A DNA stretch of 64,000 nucleotides from Adiantum capillus-veneris (GCA_014529385.2 CM043964.1:1900997-1964996); one strand, 5' to 3'. Counted from the first letter of the stretch, positions 22,131-35,217 are shown. Notes: a model not told the origin generated them from the letters alone. Numbers and translations are program-made.

Positions 22131-22202
22131 TCCTTGCTTGAGGGCGCCGAAAAACCCAGATCTGAGATCTGAGTTTTTGGGCGCTCTTTGTTATTTTTTT
22201 TA

Positions 22203-22284
22203 GCTTAGCCGGCGTCGCTATGAGCGTCGCAAATTTACGCTCATAGCGACGCCGGGAATTTTTTTTTTGGAGCGTCGCTAATAT
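22203..22284. repeat. Right subterminal repeats of the CACTA element
   Basis: Four to five GCGTCGCTA/TAGCGACGC-type motifs occur in both orientations, mirroring the left end. An 'attttttttttgg' tract separates the last from the TIR. Confidence 0.75.
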
Positions 22285-22302
22285 GAATAGCCTCTTGTAG
22301 TG

Positions 22303-23089
22303 TATCTCAAAAAAAATGCATAAGGGTTGGGTAAAAAAATCGAATAAATCCACTCCTTTCGTATTTAAAGAGGATGATTTGAATAAATATATCTCTTGGC
22401 TCCTTAATAACTGCTGCATCCAAGTAGGTGCTACCTGCTACAAACAAATTTTAGGTATCCCGATGGGATTTTCATGCTCTCCGATTATGTGTAATCTTTA
22501 TCTATGTCACTTCGAATACCAAGGGATCTTTAAAATGATGAGTAACCCAGCTAATACGTTGTTACTTACACACTTTCGGCACTCCTTTAGGTTTATGGAT
22601 GACTTATGTAGCCTTAACAATCCAGTGTTCAAGGATACACTTAAAGATATTTATCCGACTTGTCTTAACATCGAACCAACGTACTCCGATAGAGTTTTAT
22701 GGCAGGACAATAGGGTCATTTCCAAGACTCACTTCCTGAATATTGAGTTTACGCTTACCTCCCCATTTGTGGGTAATTTTTATATGAGTTTCTTCTGGAA
22801 AAGAGAAAATCTCAAACTCTTATCCTCTGAATTTACAAAAAGAAAAAGTAATAGACCTTTCAAAAACTCACTTCATACCTGTCTAGGTATGCTTTTTCTT
22901 ATTGTATATGCCTCCTTTGACAGCTTTATAGCATTTGAAGGAAACACTACCCTTATTAACAAATTTATTAATAACGGGTTCTCTAAAAAAGACCTTGTTG
23001 CATGTATCAGTAACTCATTGAAAAAGCATAACTCGAACGGTCTTAAGTTTGACCTACAGAATTTGATTAATCTTATTGAACCAGAATAA
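22303..23089 (+). pseudogene. Retroelement B: catalytic half of the PLE-type RT (3' piece of the split gene)
   Basis: This open frame continues the RT cut by the CACTA insertion and runs uninterrupted to TAA at 23087-23089. It contains 'QILGIPMGFSCSPIMCNLYL' (the G-I-P-M-G...S-P nucleotide-binding region), 'FRFMDDLCSLNN' (M-D-D with the two catalytic Asp residues), 'IYPTCLNIEPTYSD', 'FLNIEFTL', 'FFWKRENLKL' and a C-terminal helix-rich thumb-like region. The protein ends soon after the thumb. I see no GIY-YIG, zinc knuckle, RNase H or integrase. The motif order matches invertebrate and plant PLE-type RTs as I remember them. LTR-type RTs read F/Y-x-D-D within a different context. This piece is intact, but the upstream half has stops, so the whole gene is dead. 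Confidence 0.65.
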
Positions 23090-23110
23090 GATGGATCTAA
23101 TACTTCTTGA

Positions 23111-23152
23111 GGTAGTAGGCCCTTATTCTATGGGTCTACTACCTCATAGAAT
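23111..23152 (+). other. 3' hairpin/pseudoknot RNA element, copy B
   Basis: Stem 1 is GGTAGTAGGCCC (23111-23122) with GGGTCTACTACC (23132-23143), 12 pairs including one G-U. The 9-nt loop TTATTCTAT (23123-23131) contains ATTCTAT, complementary to ATAGAAT (23146-23152). If the first stem gives up its closing pair, an 8-bp pairing ATTCTATG/CATAGAAT forms. The tail 'ggtgcctgggaaagggcggg' and an (AC)n tract follow. It starts 22 nt after the RT stop codon. Confidence 0.7.
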
Positions 23153-23174
23153 TTGGTGCCTGGGAAAGGGCGGG

Positions 23175-23221
23175 TACACACACACACACACGCACGCACA
23201 CACACACACACACACACACAA
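23175..23221. repeat. (AC)n microsatellite at the retroelement 3' end
   Basis: About 22 AC repeats with a few AC-to-GC changes join the end of the RT 3' region to the start of the right 4-kb direct repeat. Confidence 0.95.
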
Positions 23222-23222
23222 A

Positions 23223-26200
23223 TACATGAGTCGTTACTCAAGGTTCACCACTTTATTTAGTTTAAAAAACTTGGTTTTTTACAAAAAAAACCCCCCTCTT
23301 TGCTCTTCACCTTTACATGTCTAGTAGACCATCCATTACATGATCACACAAATAGCTGTAACAATAAAACCAGGTGTTTGGACGTTCTGACAAAGGTAGG
23401 ATTCGAGTAGATAAGATTACCCCATACTCCAAGGTTCATGGAGTGATGTTGAAATACTTTGTGAGTGGCTGACCATAGCTGCGATACAAAAAAATCTTTT
23501 GCGATGGAATAAACTGCGCTAGCAGATATAATCGTTCTGAAAAACCTCGCTTCATTGAATATTCTACATAATCGTATCGTGGCCCTATGCCCATTGCTTC
23601 AGTTCCATCGCAAGACGAATGTTATTCATAAAATGCTCTCGGCCCCAAAGAGTCACCCTTGTCACTCGGTTCTGATATGTCCACCACTTCGTCTGAGACA
23701 CAGATGTGCCTAAGTGCGAAAATAAAAGCCGTTCATAACGGAGGAGTGTGGCTCTCTTAGTAGACTCACTTGACTGCTGAAGATGTGCGATAGATAAAGC
23801 TAAAACCTGATCCCCATTATGAACCATAGCAGATAATTAAATATGTAGAATACACCTGATGACAATTTTAGATGTTTGATTTTAACTCTCAAATAGATAC
23901 TCTTGACAATTGCTATGCGCTGGTTTGATTAAAAGATGCTCGTCTTTTATAGACATATTGGTGACAGAACCCAATGGTTGTGTTTTAAAAAAAAAAGGAA
24001 AAGAACTTTACTTCGGATGCCTCATCTAGTAGGCTTTGGCATCCGTCTCTAAATCTAACCTAGGGGAAGGATCACTTACCATAGAATCTGATGAGATGTA
24101 GGTTTATGGGTTACTGTCGGCTAGTACCCACCCTAGGTCGAGAGCACTGGCTTGTATGAAGACCGTGTATGGTGGGGATAGATGAAGAAAAGAGAGAGGA
24201 GAGAAGTGAAGGTGATAGGAATTTTCATACTAGGTTAGTGTTAGTAAATTAGTAGAGTATCGGTATTACGACCGCGTAAAAAAAAGTCTTGCTATCTACG
24301 GCCCCTTTCAATTAAACACATAATGTGTTTTGGTATCTTGTAGTGTTTTTATTTTTTGAAGGTGGGGACTTCCTTGTACATAAAAGGAAAAAGAAAAAAA
24401 ATTTACCTATTAAAGCTTCCACCTGTAGTAGATTTCGTATTCACTACAGTACTCTATTGTGTCCATAGCACGTTGTCGTTCTGCCGCTAGTAAGGAATGT
24501 TGTAGCTTTCTTGGGCTGATACATCTTTGAGCTCTATTATGGCTTCACGTTCCCGGATCTCGCGCTGAGTATAATCCTGGAGTGGATGGTCTTGAAGGCC
24601 TGCCTCGATGGGGGGAAGCGTGCAGATCTCATGACCCTGCTGAAGCTTGATAGTATCTCGCCTATAAAAAACCCATAAGGTGAGTGCCTATGCTCACTTA
24701 GCGCCGTGATTTGTGACCTCTGTTTTGCATTCAAGTCTGCGTTGCTATGTGACTTCATCATGCCGAAAAAAAATGAGAAAGCTATCATGGAGGCTTCTGC
24801 TTCGAATTTACAGGTGTTTTTTCTGTTGGTTTCTAAATTTTTTTTCAAAAAGAGGGGAGTGAATCTGATTCTGCCTTTTTGCTTAACGGGAAATGTTGCT
24901 TCGAATAAATGATTGTCGATAACGGATTAACATTGGTAAAACTAATGGCTTGTTCAATTGGATCTATTGCTTGAGGAAGTGATTCGACTGGTTACTGGAT
25001 GACTTTTTGGGTAACTTGACTAGGGCATATTGCTACCAGTTTTAGAGAATAAAAGATTTTGACTCGAGCTGGTGACTTTAGGGCAGCCAGGTGTGATTTA
25101 AGATGCTGAGGTTATTGGAGTTATGCATATCAATAAATGGTTTTTTTGATTTAAAGCTTATAAAACTAGAAAGTGTCTGCTGACATAGTTTTTGCCGGTG
25201 TTGTTCCTTACTAGTTGTAATTTGAGGCTAAATGCAATTTGTTTAGGAATAGTAGTGGTTCCCCAACGATAAGAAACCCTAAAAAAGGTTATTTCAAGGT
25301 TGACATTTTCCTTCTCGCTTTGATCTGTACTTGGGTTTATGGGCACCTACCAGCAAGAATATGAAAATTTTACTCTCTCCAGCTTGCTATACAGACTGAA
25401 GGTAAGTTGACTTGGTTTAAATTAAAAAAAACCCTGTTCTGGAACTGTTTTATCTGATTTGTGATATATGTTTACCTCTGGACTGCTGGAAGATTTGAGT
25501 CTCTTTGACTAAAGTTGAAGGTTTCCGTATAAATGGATTGTGGGAACAAATTTCTGGTTCTATATTTTGGGTATTTTTGGGATGTGATTAAGCTGACCCT
25601 GTTGGATTAGAAATGCCAGTTCTCTTGTATAGCTGTATTGTGTTGTGGAAGGCATTATGTCTAAAAAAGAAACGGTGGTTCTGACTGGCTGAGGATGCGT
25701 ATTTTGTGGAAGAAGGTAAGTATGTATCTGATACTGCAGGGATTTGAATCTGGCTGATGATTCAAAAATAATAATTTATAATTCCCAAAAACTGTAAGCA
25801 GAGATTGTCGGATTCCTTGGTTAGTGGTAAAACTATTGGTTCGGTTTACGCAGGGTACATTTACTGACCCCATGCTGACTCGGTCTTTAGTACATATACC
25901 TAATATTGTCAATAGTCTATAGTGACTCTGACTGAAATGAAAAGGTTGGTCTGTGATGTTGCCAAATTGGATGATGCTCAGAATGCATTAAATGACTTCA
26001 CATACCCTAATTCCGTGGAAATTGGTCTCTCTCGCTTGTTTGTACCATTGTACAACACAAGATGGGTAATTTAGTGAAGGGTCTGTTTGAGAATCACTGA
26101 TTCAGCTTATTTCTTCTGGCTGTGACTGTGTTGACCGTGAGTTATACAAATAAGATAAAATTTATGCATATGACTCGCTTCGGATATTCTCTCTCTTATA

Positions 26201-27171
26201 TATTCGAACTTTTCTTGGCCTACGAGTTTGCAATTTATACCGCGGAAAGTATATAGATGTTCTTTGCTTGATTTGTCTACTTCGATACTATCTCGGAAGA
26301 TGACTTAACTTGCTCTAGTGAAGGAGCTTTCTAAAATACTATGGTATGATATCTATTTTTATTACCCGCTTGGACAAAAGTTTGTCAGTCGTTGCATAAT
26401 GACAGAGGCAGGTTTTGATTATAATTAGAAATGGCTGTGATCTGAAAATTAGATAATGGGTTATCTCAAAAGTTTTTTTTTTAAAAAAAAATTTAATATA
26501 TATATATATATATATGGAAAGTTTTTTGGATTAAGAACCAGTCTGAAAGTCAGATTTTTTCTATACTTCTAAATTTGAAAAAGGGGGGTTGTCCGTAACA
26601 GAAAGCTGGCCCATGATGGCATATAGTATGTAGTTCGCTCATGTCTGATTTTGAAAGTAGTTCATGTTAGGCTTTGATAATCTGCCTATAAAACCTACTA
26701 AGGTTATGCAAAGAAAAAACTAAAAAGTTTTAATCCGAAAATTAAACAACTACACTATGGGAATTTCACTTTCCTTATTGGATTGGCAGCAATCCAAGAA
26801 TCTTTTTTTATTAAAAACAAGATACTAGTTAAGAACTGTGTGTTTTTTTAAAAGTGACATGGATAACAACTGGGATGCCCAATTGTTTTCTTGTGGCTAT
26901 GGGTGCAGGTGAGGGCTACCTTCTTTGATTAAAGCATTTAGTTCTATGATATTGATGACTGTGGATGTTCGCTTACCTTGAAGCAACATTACTCTAAAAT
27001 TGGGGACGACTGCATCCCATGATTTACTTTGATATCTTTACTGCCTTGTACAAAATTTATTTTCAACTGCAAATAAGTTATTGTACAAATTCCATTGTAC
27101 TAACCTAGAATTAGTGGTCTGTGAACTGTAGTGTTCGTTTGCGTATATATAGGTATATATATATATTTAGA
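23223..27171 (+). repeat. Long direct repeat, right copy
   Basis: This is the direct repeat of 9147-13131. It includes the TATA box (about 24663), exon 1 (24760-24813) and exon 2 (25354-25401). Exon 3 has a 1-nt loss near 25685, in 'ctgactggctg'. The copy ends at 'ttagaactcctacacacaca' and no RT body follows. That fits a terminal repeat, or a second tandem copy truncated after its 5' part. Confidence 0.8.
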
Positions 27172-28072
27172 ACTCCTACACACACACACACACACACCCA
27201 TGGTTTCATGTCTCGTTCTCTTTTAGTGCTCAAACCTCTCTCTAGTGATGCCAAACACTAGCGATGCCAAACAGTGCCTTCATTCTCCCTCTCTACTAAA
27301 AAACTTGCTGTCCACACACACACACACAATTAGTTTCCTGAGCCGCTCTACCCAAGTTCAACTTGACATCATAAGCAGTCAATGATAAGCAGACAATTTG
27401 ACTTCTACGCATGACCCGAGCAATCAATTTGATGTCATTAGGGGGGACTTCAATGATAAGTAGTCAATTGGACATCATTGGATAAGCAATCAATTTGACA
27501 TCATTAAGGGGGACTTCAATGATAAGCAGTCAAGTTTCCTGTGTAACGGATCAATTAATACAAGCCTGTATATAGATCGTACCATGAATCTGTAAGTATC
27601 AGCACACACAGATTTGCATGACCTTTTCTCTGATTCCACCTAAACTCATAGTTGCGGAAATTTAGACGCCTCATGCACAACAATGTTGCAGTTTCACCCT
27701 TGATTAAGCTCACGCTCCTAGACCTGATCAAAGGTCATGCTAGCCTACTGACATGAGCAAGGGTTTCTCCTTCATGCAAGCCTACCGACACGAGTAAGGG
27801 TTTCTCTTTCTTTAACTGAGTAGGGGACCTTTTGGTGGAAAAAACTAGCAAAGACTGCAGCCCGCACCCGCAATACATTGAACCTCAATATGGAAGTGGT
27901 GTCGTCATCATGGTGGTCCTCAGAGAAAAGGCCATGAGTCAGGTACGTTCAGTCAAAAGCCTGCAGAGACGTTTAGTCCTCCGTCCAAAATTAGAGGGCT
28001 TGACCCCTAGCATTGAATGGTGGAATAAGCAGAAAGAAATGCTGTTCCATTAAGCAAAAAGATTAGAACAAA
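27172..28072. other. Unassigned spacer
   Basis: (AC)n tracts lie at about 27179-27197 and 27316-27328. Between 27370 and 27535 a unit like 'gataagcagtcaattt' with 'gacatcatta' and 'ggggacttcaat' recurs three to four times. An open frame at 27832-28053 has no recognisable domain and looks like chance. Confidence 0.4.
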
Positions 28073-28217
28073 GCCTTCCTCTCCTTCTCCATCTCTTCCT
28101 CCACGCCTCCACTCCACTCACTGAGAACGCTGTCTGTCCATGCGGCGCGCGCAGACGGACAGTGCTCTGTGAGTGGAGTGGAGGCGTGGAGGAAGAGATG
28201 GAGAAGGAAAGGAAGGC
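28073..28217. repeat. Long foldback (inverted repeat hairpin)
   Basis: Left arm 28073-28121 and right arm 28169-28217 are 49 nt each and complementary except for one position (a C/T difference giving a wobble pair). The pairing continues more loosely inward (CTGTCTGTC with GACGGACAG), leaving a small GC-rich loop around 28143-28151. No terminal duplication was found. It could be a young MIR-type or hairpin-siRNA locus, or an inverted duplication. The sequence alone does not decide. Confidence 0.8.
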
Positions 28218-29011
28218 AGAGGAGGGTCTACCTGTTGAGCTCCCACCATGGTTTACAGAGCCAAGAAATTTTGCCAGAACCTTAGGTGGTTGAGAAACTT
28301 AGGTTTTGTGTAATCCACCTTCAAATTTATAGAATTTTTTTAGTAATACCTACAAACTTAAGTAAAATCTCTAAGTTTTTACATTCATATTCTTGAAAAT
28401 AATTATATTTCTTTTAGTGATCTGTATGTGTAATGATTATGAGCTCGTACAAATAAAGTTTTTCCTTTAGGTTATGAATGAAGAAAGAATATCTAATTAT
28501 GATTGTACCCGTCGATATTAATTATAAAACAACTATGAGAGGATATTATATTATAATTGTAGCTGTCGGCATTAATTATAAAACAACAGTGAGAAAATAT
28601 TATATTATGATTGAAGCTGTTGCATTTATGATGTGGCAGTCACTGATTTGTGCTCTCTAAGTGCGAAAATATTGCATTCTCTTTTAGCATTATGTTTTGT
28701 ATTTTTGCAAGAAATTTTCATTGGGCAACCAACTGCTCCCTTTGTCTTGCTATGGAGATGGATAGAGTAAATATCTCTTGGACACTTGGAAAAGAGACAC
28801 ACACTAGGAAAGTAGAGCTTTGACACAACAAACTCTTGCTCAACAGATATTATCTACAGTACTGTCTTCTTCCTCCAAACTACAAATTTACATGTCTAAA
28901 AGCAATACTTTGCATGATTTGACAAAAAACTCCATCATCCCTTTGATTTGAAGTAGCAAAACATGTTTAAGACTACAACACCTGGTAAACAATAGCAAGA
29001 AAATCGAACAG
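28218..29011. other. Spacer with a 54-bp tandem repeat
   Basis: A 54-bp unit with 'attaattataaaacaac' and 'atattatatt' occurs twice (28498-28551, 28552-28605) and starts a third time. Because 54 is a multiple of three, it makes a small open frame, which I do not take as a gene. The rest shows nothing recognisable. Confidence 0.55.
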
Positions 29012-31012
29012 ATGACTAAGCTTCCACTGGTTTATGATGGTGACAATGCCTTTGATCAGCTACCCCCCGTTGAAGAAGGTTGTAAAAGGATGGAGCAAAA
29101 ATTTGATGGTCATCTTTGGACTAGGCCACATAAAACTAACATGTCCATAAATTGTACAATTAGGCTTAGTTATTTCTTGGGGTCATTAGTTTGTCATAGA
29201 GCTCTTTGTCCGTATTATTTGAACAACATCAAGTTCAATGTATCCTTCTTTCATGGTCTCCTAGACAAGCAACTCAATAAAGGGCTTCTATGTGAAGACG
29301 ACAACTTGCATATCACGTCATTACTGCAAAAAAGTTGTTTTCTGTGAGAGTCCTTGTTCTTGCAAAGTGTACTACATTTTCCCCTTAGATCTGAAGCTTA
29401 CAAGAATAGTGATTCACGTAGGTCATCACTGGCATGAAGTTGAAGAAGGTATGTCAAGAGCCACAATAGAGAGAATACGGAAGATGGTTGCAAGTGTCTT
29501 GAAGGTGGATAGAAGCAACGGACCAAGAAGAGCTCAGATGATTTTTGCCAAGCAATTATTGGTTGACGCTATTGTTGGTTCAGATGAACTAAAAATGGGG
29601 GAGTCAGAGCTTTCAAATATATTGGAAGAAATGATTCCACTAGTTCAGAATCAAAGGTAAAACATTTAACTTTTAGATTTTTTAGTACTATAAGGTTATT
29701 TTAATTTTTGACTTGTTTTTGACAGATTTAAGATAATGGTAGCTAATGAGAAAAGACAACAAGACTTGATTGTTGGGGATGGGTTTGACCACATTATGCT
29801 TTTGAAGAAAAAATGTCACTTTTCTTACTTTCATGGAAGTCGTTTCCTTGGATAAGGTGGGCCAAATGATAAGTGCTACATCTTCAACAAAAAGTCCAAG
29901 GTATGGTATAGACCTTGTCAATCGCATGCATCGAGGAGGAAATGGAGATTTGAGTGCTAGTTGGGTACATTTTGATCACACACACAGAATAGATGGATGG
30001 GAAACTATGTCTGCTCTATCTATGATCCAAGGTAGTCTTTTTGTCTGTTGTAGCATTTTGTTATTGCACATTTGCAAATTTGTTGTGGCTAAGATTCATT
30101 TTTTTTTAGTTTGAAGGGATTGATGAATAAAGCGGTTTGTGACACCAAAGAGGAGGATACAGACACACAAGTCTTGTTTTGGAGATCTCTTAATAATGTG
30201 TTGGCTCAAGAAGGTTATCCATCAACAAACTTTGTAGGCTTTATGGATGATGAGGCTGGAGCAAATTGGCCTGCCATGCATACAGTTTTCAATGAAGGAC
30301 CAAATAATGTCATGATTGGAAGGGAAAGTTCATGTCTCTTCCATTGGAAGCAAAGTTTACAAAAACATACTAAGAGATATATAGCCAAAGAAAATTTTAG
30401 AGTCCACAAAGACATGTGTGAGACTTGGCGCAATTCAAGGACAATGGGTTTGGCAATGAATTAAGAAAAATCAATTAGAAGATGGTGGGAAGATAATGTT
30501 GCAAGTGAGAATATCAACTCACTAGAGAAATGGTTCAAGTGGTGGGAGACAAGGATATCTCACTGGGGTAGCTTACACAATGAAGTATGATTCAATCATG
30601 AGCCTCACCACAACCTTCTCTATTTTTTTGTTTCACTGATTCAAAGTTTTTTGTTGGTGGATTGCAGATATTTATGAGTCCTTGGGAAAAAGCTCAAATT
30701 CCTAGTACCAATTTGTCAGAGACCATTCATGCATCTTGGCTTGCTGGAGAAGGGGGTAGCAAAAAAATTTCTTTGTATGATGCATGTGTCACTGATGTCA
30801 TCAATGCTTACATTCAATGCACAAAGAAACATGGATATCAGACAAGTAGATACATAGGGCTTGGTCAAGATATGCAAACATATCTAGAGAGATCAAGAAA
30901 TAAAGAAAAAACTCTTAGCCCACTTGTGTTGGCAAGTGCTCTCAAAGGGGCAGTGTGGCAGGCACACCATTTTATGGGCAACCTTTATTGCATGGAGACA
31001 TGGAATTTTTGA
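29012..31012 (+). pseudogene. MULE-like transposase with introns, broken
   Basis: Four exon blocks are visible. Exon 1 (29012-29656) includes 'RIVIHVGHHWHEVEEG' after a frameshift near 29345. The introns are 29657-29725 (GTAAAA...TGACAG), 30032-30109 (GTAGTC...TTTTAG) and 30585-30667 (GTATGA...TTGCAG). Exon 3 has 'GFMDDEAGANWPAM', 'ESSCLFHWKQSLQKH' and 'SLEKWFKWWETRISHWG'. Exon 4 has 'PSTNLSETIHASWLAGEGG' and ends at 31012. The D-x-E...C-L-F-H-W spacing matches the catalytic region of Mutator-like transposases, and the other blocks match a plant family I recall as uncharacterised transposase-like proteins. Stops after 'SRFLG', in 'GIDE*SG' and in 'LAMN*EKS' make it inactive. No terminal inverted repeats were found. 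Confidence 0.55.
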
Positions 31013-31184
31013 CTTCGATCAAGTTTCAGAATGTTATCTTCTTCTACGGTGCACTGATAATTATATATGCGAGAGGATTTAAACTTGGCACTAGTTTAGT
31101 CTATATCTCTGTCATCACTGTGCTTGGCAATGCTTTGATCTGAACTTATAATGCTAATTGATACGCAATGCAATTGTTTGCAAG

Positions 31185-31440
31185 GATATACCTTGGGTGA
31201 ATTATATGCCAAACGTGGTGTTGTACGAAAGCACATAAGGTTTTGAAGAGCTTCATGTCCGGAATATCGTCTCCTGAGATGCAATGATTGCGAGGAATGC
31301 CCAATACGGCTGCGGAAAGGAGCTCTGGGCTATTTTCATCGAGTGTGAAGGGAATGCGTATTGCACGTTGTTCTTAACAATGTTTTGCCCGATATGTATA
31401 CCAAATGTGGTGCCCAATGTGGTGCCCAAGGGGAGTGGCT
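31185..31440 (+). pseudogene. PPR protein fragment
   Basis: Across two frames the translation reads 'GELYAKRGVVRKH', then 'FEELHVRNIVS', stop, 'DAMIARNAQYGCGKE', and later 'PDMYTKCGAQCGA'. These are the MYAKCG, hydrophobic-F-x-x-hydrophobic-x-x-R-N-hydrophobic-V-S-W-x-A-M-I and DMYTKCG cores of PLS-type pentatricopeptide repeats. The canonical Trp codon is TGA here. About two repeats are present, with frameshifts. The families act in organelle RNA processing, but this is a dead fragment. It sits between the MULE relic and the large LTR element. Confidence 0.6.
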
Positions 31441-31605
31441 GCCCTTTAATGTGAATGAAAAAGGGAAATCAAAGGCCATGGCAAAGAAGGCAGCGAGAGA
31501 CAGTGTGGAAGGAAGGAGAAGGGCTCGTAGTGCCTAGAGATGAGCTCAAACGAGCGTGCGGTTGAAGGGGAACACGTTGAGTCTCCTCGCACATCTTTTT
31601 GGCCA

Positions 31606-34113
<2,508 letters not shown>

Positions 34114-34140
34114 TTAGCCCTCCCATCTGGCTAGAGTTAT
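34114..34140 (-). promoter_or_regulatory. Candidate polypurine tract of the large element
   Basis: On the minus strand, 'gatgggagggctaa' lies directly next to the start of the LTR (TGATGG). This is where plus-strand priming would begin. It is short and not purely purine. Confidence 0.4.
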
Positions 34141-35151
34141 TCATGCTCTAGCTGTGACTCTGATTCTTCTTCTGCTGAGTTGTAGGAGCCGATATCGAGT
34201 TGCCTTCTGAACTAGCCATTCCATTTGGCCATTGGTGAGAGTTCTAGGATATTCATGAATCTGCAACACATCTGGGTGATAGCCTGTTCCTTGGAATAGT
34301 GTCGATTGATTAAACGGGAAGCCCATGGCTTCTAGGACTTTGTGCCAGTGTCCTCCTGGATCCCAAGTGAAAAATAGGATCATTATTTGCAGTGTCCGAA
34401 TAATAAAATTTGCATGCCAAATAGGAACAAATTTGTAACCACCAGTAGAGCGAGAGGGGAAATGAGCATCTTGGCTGCTGCAAAGAGAGAATTGAAAATT
34501 ATGATTCCCAAGAGTGTGCCAAGAATCCACCATATATGGCCGCCTTGTTGGTGTGGCGTGCTACAGTTGTCTTCAGAATCTTGCTTACTGCTACGATTGA
34601 AAAAACCTGCAAGCATATCATGTATCATGTTTCTTTTGGGTGTGCTCAAACATGTCAGCTGTCTTTTCTGATGCTGATAGTAGTAAGCCACCTACCTTGC
34701 GGCTTAAATACCAACGTAACCCACTTATCTCTCTCCATAGAGAGGATACACTGTTTTTAAAAATTTGCACCAAATTGGGAATGAGGCCTTCATTCTTGCA
34801 CCTTATCAGCCTTTTGTCTATCCATTTCTCCTTAACTCTTATCTCCATGATGATCTTACCTCTATATGTTATAGCAGCTAACCATAGCCATAGGTCTCAT
34901 GCATCCCATGCAAACACAATGCTGTGTTGTGGAGGAGTTTGGAACATTCTTAAAAGGTTGGCAACATATTGATCATCAAACTTAATCTGAACATCCTTAC
35001 ATAAACTGGAGGCATTACCCATCTCCAAGTTTATAACACCTTTCAGTAGACTAGAGGCATTACCCATCTTTAAGTCTATGACACTACACAATAAAGTCTT
35101 GCTCGACTGCCAAGCCCTTGGAGCAATATCCAACTCCAAACCTTCAGTCAT
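34141..35151 (-). pseudogene. Post-gag open frames with hydrophobic segments, unknown
   Basis: Three overlapping minus-strand frames lie between gag and the 3' LTR. The first (35151-34897) has an internal repeat: 'DLKMGNASSLLKG' then 'NLEMGNASSLCKD'. The second (34848-34618) is basic: 'EIRVKEKWIDKRLIRCKNEG'. The third (34691-34383) has two likely membrane helices, 'WWILGTLLGIIIFNSLFAAA' and 'LALLVVTNLFLFGMQILLF'. They may be parts of one frameshifted gene. The position is that of env-like genes in some plant retroelements, but I recognise no family and no signal or cleavage site, so env-like is only one guess. Captured host coding sequence is another. Confidence 0.3.
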
Positions 35152-35217
35152 ATTTCCCTCTTTGTTATGGTTCTCTAGTGAAACTTCCTTGATGCAAAAT
35201 TCCTTTAGCTTGCTACA

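Larger units (their letters stand above)
16180..22302 (-). mobile_element. CACTA (En/Spm) DNA transposon with a captured gene fragment
   Basis: The ends are CACTACAAGAGG and CCTCTTGTAGTG, a 12-bp terminal inverted repeat with the classic CACTA start. A 3-bp duplication TAT lies at 16177-16179 and 22303-22305. Removing the element restores the RT frame (..FTCI|SQKKMHKGW..). Subterminal arrays of a GCGTCGCTA-type motif in both orientations lie at both ends. Inside on the minus strand are, in order from the right end, a captured HIPP fragment, a broken TNP2-like transposase and an apparently intact Transposase_24-like gene. Length is 6123 bp. Mobility would need TNP2 supplied by another copy. 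Confidence 0.9.

Noticed and set aside
23111-23180. HDV-like or hammerhead ribozyme in the 3' pseudoknot region
   Set aside because: In copy B, GCCCTT could pair with AAGGGC as a second stem, but copy A lacks it. No CTGATGA...GAAA hammerhead core or HDV-type P3/P4 is present.
31601-31605. Target duplication of the large LTR element
   Set aside because: GGCCA on the left and GCACC on the right do not match. The ends may have mutated or the flanks rearranged, so no duplication is claimed.
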